Positions 4,387-7,634 of a stretch of DNA of 7,634 nt are shown here, piece by piece. The notes beneath the pieces were generated by a model. It was not told the origin of the DNA and did no database searches. It saw only the letters and a program-made list of their open reading frames with translations. The position numbers and the translations under genes were made by a program. The stretch's first letter is position 1, and every line of letters begins with the position of its first letter. The stretch is taken from contig JAPLIX010000239.1 in NCBI GenBank assembly GCA_026388865.1, positions 1 to 7,634 of the forward strand. Reading direction: 5' to 3'. This DNA is from Pseudomonadota bacterium. Lineage in GTDB: Bacteria; Desulfobacterota; WTBG01; CAIYCZ01.

Positions 4387-6672
4387 ATGAAACGATTTAT
4401 TGCGATCACAGCGATGATTGCCCTCGGGGTTTTTGCTTTCAGCACGTACAGCAGTGCCATCGCCATTAAGGCGGTCAAGCCCGGAGAGGATGTATTTCAA
4501 TATATCCAGCAGGTTAAGGGTTCTTTTGACCAGACACTGTATCAGCAGGTAATCGGTGCGGCAAATGCCTTTAAAGAGGGCGACCAGGCAATCGGCGTAG
4601 GCGCCGACGATAATGCCAGCAGGGAAAATGCCCGGAAGCTTTTGGCTAATACCAAAATCAAAGATATCACTGAGCATCCCCTGCTTAATGACAGCCTTTA
4701 CAAATTTATAGCCCAGTCAGTTGATGCGGCCCAGTACGACAAAATAAAGGACTGGACCATGGGCCAGATGAAAACCTTTCTTCTGACCAAGCCTGAAGCT
4801 CAAATCAAGGCAGTCATGTTCGGCATGAACAGCGAGGTGGTTGGCTGCCTGCCCAAACTCATGAGCAACCAGGAGCTGATTGCCGTAGACAAGAAAATTT
4901 TCAATCCTCTGCCCGGCACCAAAATCGGGGCTAAGGGCTACCTGAGCGCCAGGATTCAGCCCAATTCCCCCACTGATGACCCGGAAGAAATTGTCTGGCA
5001 GACGTTTGATGGTTTCTCCTACGCGGTGGGCGATTTAGTAATCGGGACTAACCCGGTGGATGGGACAAAGGAAAATGTCATAAAGATCGAAGAGGCACTG
5101 AAGGATGTTGTTGAAACATTCAAGTTAAAGGGAATCATTCCCTGGTGCGTGCTGGCCCATGTGGACGTGCAGCGCGCTATTTTCAATGAAAAACCCGAGC
5201 TGGTTAATTTCATGTTCCAGAGCCTTGCGGGGACGGATTCGGCAAACAAAACATTCGACGTGACCGTGGACAAGATGATTGACCATGCAAAATCCCGCAA
5301 GGGGCAGAAATACGGGCTCTATTACGAGACCGGCCAGGGCTCTGACTTCACCAACGGTGCTGCCGATGGCGTGGACATGGTCGTGCTTGAGTCCCGCAAG
5401 TACGGGTTTGCCCGCGGATTGGAAAAGATCCTTGCCGAAGTCCAGCCAAACGGCGCTTACACCCATTTTAATGATGTCGCCGGCTTTATCGGGCCCGAGG
5501 TTTTCAGAACCAAAGAGCAGCTGGTCCGCTGCTGCCTTGAAGACATATTGATGGGGAAATTGCAGGGCCTTTCCTCTGGGCTTGATATATGCTCCACCCT
5601 GCACATGTCAGTAAGCCTTGATGACCTTGACTGGTGCATGGACCAGATTATGCCGGCAAACCCGGCCTATCTCATGGGCCTTCCCACCAAGAATGACCCC
5701 ATGCTGAGCTATCTGACCACTTCTTATCAGGACCATGTGCGCCTGCGCAGCAAATTCGGGTTCAAGGTAAATGATGCCATGTGGGATTTCTTCAAGCGCA
5801 TCCAGGTGATTGATAAGAACGGCAAGCCGACAAAGCATTTCGGGGACCCGATCTGGGTATATTATCAGTACTGCGTAGCCAAGGGCGACAAGCGTTCTGA
5901 ACAGGAAATAACTGCTGAAGGTAAAAAGAAGTTTGATGATATCCATGACACCTGGCTGAAGACCGGCTACAAGGTTCCTCTTGCCGCCGGGCATGGCAAA
6001 AATCTCTGGGATTTAAATCCGACGCTTGATAAAAATATTCGGGAACTCTATGCGGATGCAAAGAAGGCTATCTGGGCAGAGTTTACCCCTGAGTTTATCA
6101 AGACGATTCCCAATGCAGTGCAGGTTGCTACCCTGTCAAAAGACCGTGAAAACTACATCGTGCATCCTGAATCAGGCGAAAAACTGAATGATCAGGCGGT
6201 GGCAACCCTGGATAAGCTGAGAGACTCGTGGCAGGGAAAAGATCCTGATGTGCAGATTGTTATTGCTGATGGCTTAAACGCCAACTCGATTACTGCTCAG
6301 GGGCACCTTGAGCCGTACCTCAACGAGGTGAAGAAAGGGCTCAAAGAGGCCGGGCTGACCGTAGGAGAGCAGAATATTGTGGTTACCAGCGGCCGCGTGC
6401 GGGCCGGGTATGCTATCGGCGATATTCTGTTCGGGAAATCCGACCCCAATAAGAAAAAGGTGGTACTCAATATTATTGGTGAGCGTCCCGGGACCGGTCA
6501 GAATGCGTTCTCCGTCTATATTGCAGCGCCCAAGGCAAAGGTCTGGGCAGAAAAGAAGTGCGACCACAATATCGTGAAAGTGGTATGCGGAATTTCCACC
6601 ATGGCAACAAAGCCTGAAGATGCTGCCAGACAAACAGTTAAACTGGTTAAGGAAATGATGCAGGCCAGCTGA
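4387..6672 (+). CDS. eutBC: exported fused ethanolamine ammonia-lyase, EutB-EutC
   Basis: The 761-aa protein joins both subunits of the adenosylcobalamin-dependent enzyme that splits ethanolamine into acetaldehyde and ammonia. A Sec signal comes first (MKRFIAITAMIALGVFAFST, cleavage after AIA at 24-26). The EutB part spans about 30-495. Residues equivalent to E. coli EutB Arg160, Gln162, Asn193, Glu287 and Asp362 are R189, Q191 (SARIQPN), N222 (GTNPV), E314 (YYETGQGS) and D400 (GLDICS), in constant register apart from an extra stretch of about 11 residues before GFIGPE. GCVLAHV-like WCVLAHV and MGKLQGL are also kept. The EutC part spans about 580-761, with DVQIVIADGL, GRVRAGYAIGDIL and IGERPGTGQNAFSVY; a helical linker joins the two. 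The start at 4387 follows GGAGG (4373-4377) and gives the signal peptide; a GTG at 4339 would add 16 residues and bury it. EutB and EutC are normally separate and cytoplasmic. No eutA reactivase is visible. Confidence 0.93.
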   Translation: MKRFIAITAMIALGVFAFSTYSSAIAIKAVKPGEDVFQYIQQVKGSFDQTLYQQVIGAANAFKEGDQAIGVGADDNASRENARKLLANTKIKDITEHPLLNDSLYKFIAQSVDAAQYDKIKDWTMGQMKTFLLTKPEAQIKAVMFGMNSEVVGCLPKLMSNQELIAVDKKIFNPLPGTKIGAKGYLSARIQPNSPTDDPEEIVWQTFDGFSYAVGDLVIGTNPVDGTKENVIKIEEALKDVVETFKLKGIIPWCVLAHVDVQRAIFNEKPELVNFMFQSLAGTDSANKTFDVTVDKMIDHAKSRKGQKYGLYYETGQGSDFTNGAADGVDMVVLESRKYGFARGLEKILAEVQPNGAYTHFNDVAGFIGPEVFRTKEQLVRCCLEDILMGKLQGLSSGLDICSTLHMSVSLDDLDWCMDQIMPANPAYLMGLPTKNDPMLSYLTTSYQDHVRLRSKFGFKVNDAMWDFFKRIQVIDKNGKPTKHFGDPIWVYYQYCVAKGDKRSEQEITAEGKKKFDDIHDTWLKTGYKVPLAAGHGKNLWDLNPTLDKNIRELYADAKKAIWAEFTPEFIKTIPNAVQVATLSKDRENYIVHPESGEKLNDQAVATLDKLRDSWQGKDPDVQIVIADGLNANSITAQGHLEPYLNEVKKGLKEAGLTVGEQNIVVTSGRVRAGYAIGDILFGKSDPNKKKVVLNIIGERPGTGQNAFSVYIAAPKAKVWAEKKCDHNIVKVVCGISTMATKPEDAARQTVKLVKEMMQAS

Positions 6673-6673
6673 T

Positions 6674-6718
6674 AAACGGGGTACAAACGGGGTACTGTAT
6701 GCAGTGCCCCGTTTGTAC
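6674..6718 (+). terminator. strong hairpin with tandem-duplicated left arm after eutBC
   Basis: GTACAAACGGGGTAC (6681-6695) pairs with GTGCCCCGTTTGTAC (6704-6718) over 15 bp with one G-U, around an 8-nt loop. The unit AAACGGGGTAC occurs twice in tandem (6674-6684 and 6685-6695), so the right arm can pair with either copy. It begins 1 nt after the eutBC stop, where a terminator would be expected, but no T-run follows. It may act as a weak or factor-assisted terminator or protect the mRNA 3' end. Confidence 0.6.
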
Positions 6719-7579
6719 TACCACCTGATCCTTCCCCTCGGTATTGTAGTACCCGCATACCTCAAACAGGTCAGAGTCATTGCCGAGCTTCTGCACATGG
6801 AAAAAGACCAGACAACAGCATACCCCGGCTACACCCCCCCGGCTTTACCGCAAAAAATAAAACTATATATTTCCGCTCTTATTTCAGTTCCCTTCTACTG
6901 CTATGGCGAGGCGGGCAATATCTGCTATACTATCGGGAAAAACATCCTTGACGGCGTGATTCTCTATACCATGTTTTTAATGGCCGAACAGGAGCTGAAA
7001 GTTGCGGCAATCCTGGGAGTGCTGGTGAAATATGCGTATCCGGGGATAAGCATGATCTCGAGCACCTACACCTCGGAATTCATAGATCAGCTGGAGGTCG
7101 CACAGGACCCGCGCCGGCAAATTCCCCGTTTAATAGGAGCGCAGGTGGGCATTGCCATCGGTCAGTCCCTGGGGGCAGTCTGCCTGCTGCTGTGCTTTCC
7201 GCCGGTTTTTAAATTCTTCTTTCACAACCTGTCCTTTGCCCCCCACCTGCTGGTAGTGCTGTATCTGCTGCACCATGTGTGCGATGGTTCTTCCCAGATT
7301 GTTGAGGGCAGAACCTGGTTTAAAATCATTGAGATAAAAATCCGCAGGGGTAAAATTCTAAAACTTTCGCAAAATTTCTGGGTAATCTATACCCTGGCCC
7401 AAAATTTTCAGCTGCTGCTGGGACAGCTGTTTATCTGGGCGGCACTGGGCATAACCGCTGAGTTTTCCCCGGACCTGACAGCAGCGGCAATAAGCATATC
7501 CGTATATTTTGGTTTCTTCTGTGTCGTGGTAGCAAAATTTATTCTGCCGGTTGCATACCGGTTCAGGCTGTGCTCATAG
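6704..7579 (+). CDS. multi-pass membrane protein of unknown family, start uncertain or 5'-truncated
   Basis: A 291-codon frame from GTG 6704 encodes a protein with about seven hydrophobic segments (near residues 5-20, 53-66, 83-94, 100-118, 143-172, 178-192, 225-252 and 258-283). Loops include a Pro-rich segment (YPGYTPPALPQK, 40-51) and a basic stretch IKIRRGKILK (211-220). I recognise no family; a flippase/MATE-like or ABC-partner membrane subunit is possible but unsupported by motifs. The GTG lies inside the right arm of the hairpin and lacks a Shine-Dalgarno; the alternative ATG at 6797 also lacks a good one. Because the frame is open and protein-like through the hairpin, the gene may have lost its 5' end. 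It ends 12 nt before a probable ABC ATPase, whose Shine-Dalgarno overlaps its stop, so the two are likely an operon. Confidence 0.6.
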   Translation: MPRLYYHLILPLGIVVPAYLKQVRVIAELLHMEKDQTTAYPGYTPPALPQKIKLYISALISVPFYCYGEAGNICYTIGKNILDGVILYTMFLMAEQELKVAAILGVLVKYAYPGISMISSTYTSEFIDQLEVAQDPRRQIPRLIGAQVGIAIGQSLGAVCLLLCFPPVFKFFFHNLSFAPHLLVVLYLLHHVCDGSSQIVEGRTWFKIIEIKIRRGKILKLSQNFWVIYTLAQNFQLLLGQLFIWAALGITAEFSPDLTAAAISISVYFGFFCVVVAKFILPVAYRFRLCS

Positions 7580-7591
7580 GACTGCTGCCGT

Positions 7592-7634
7592 ATGCTCACA
7601 ATACAGGATATCCATTTTTCAATTGAAGATAAAA
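7592..7634 (+). CDS. probable ABC transporter ATP-binding protein, N-terminal fragment
   Basis: Only 14 codons are present: MLTIQDIHFSIEDK, cut by the window edge. The pattern M-L-x-I-x-[DN]-[IL]-x-F-S-[IL]-x-[DG]-K is the typical first strand pair of ABC ATPases, just ahead of the Walker A region. TAGGA at 7577-7581 overlaps the stop of the membrane-protein gene and lies 10 nt from the ATG. The pairing with a multi-pass membrane protein supports a transporter, but no catalytic motif is in view. Confidence 0.55.
   Translation, partial: MLTIQDIHFSIEDK

Noticed and set aside
5125..6061. Minus-strand ORFs opposite eutBC
   Set aside because: They are shadow frames of a confidently identified gene and show no motif or ribosome binding site.
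6704..7579. EutH ethanolamine permease, tempting because it follows eutBC
   Set aside because: Length and sequence do not match EutH as I know it, and the gene pairs instead with a probable ABC ATPase.

Overview
The window looks like chromosomal DNA of an anaerobic Gram-negative bacterium, most plausibly a Desulfobacterota (deltaproteobacterial) or related lineage. This rests on a four-heme CXXCH cytochrome of the class III/c7 type, Gram-negative export signals (lipobox, Sec signals, an outer-membrane barrel ending in Phe), a HepT/MntA pair next to a REP-associated transposase start, and a typical dispersed intergenic palindrome. Taxonomy is inference, since no rRNA or marker gene is present.

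Left part (1-2216, all minus strand). An MntA-type nucleotidyltransferase antitoxin (376-666) overlaps a HepT-type HEPN toxin (50-379) by ATGA. The HepT C-terminus appears to have been replaced by the upstream flank of a Y1/REP-type transposase gene, which starts at 53, overlaps the hepT stop and runs off the left edge. Two dispersed intergenic repeats follow (about 791-881). Next comes a lipoprotein with two copies of one domain (2216-1401), followed 42 bp later by a small exported four-heme cytochrome (1358-963) whose coding sequence holds a near-perfect 19-20 bp inverted repeat.

Centre (2217-2915). A gene-poor, AT-rich stretch holds what looks like a complete small transcription unit: a sigma70-like promoter, a hairpin that overlaps a Shine-Dalgarno, a 26-codon ORF, and a strong intrinsic terminator. 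After it lies a start-less remnant of a beta-rich exported protein.

Right part (2916-7634, all plus strand). Three exported products lie in a row, each with a good ribosome binding site after an A-rich leader: a 139-aa secreted protein of unknown function, an outer-membrane beta-barrel protein, and a 761-aa protein. The 761-aa protein is the main item. It is a fusion of both subunits of adenosylcobalamin-dependent ethanolamine ammonia-lyase (EutB then EutC) behind a clear Sec signal peptide. The EutB active-site residues are retained in register. No eutA, eutH or microcompartment gene is visible. If exported, this would be a coenzyme-B12 radical enzyme acting in the periplasm next to a possible outer-membrane entry pore, unlike the cytoplasmic Eut pathway. 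A strong hairpin with a duplicated arm follows, then a multi-pass membrane protein of unknown family with an unclear start, then the first codons of a probable ABC transporter ATPase cut by the right edge.
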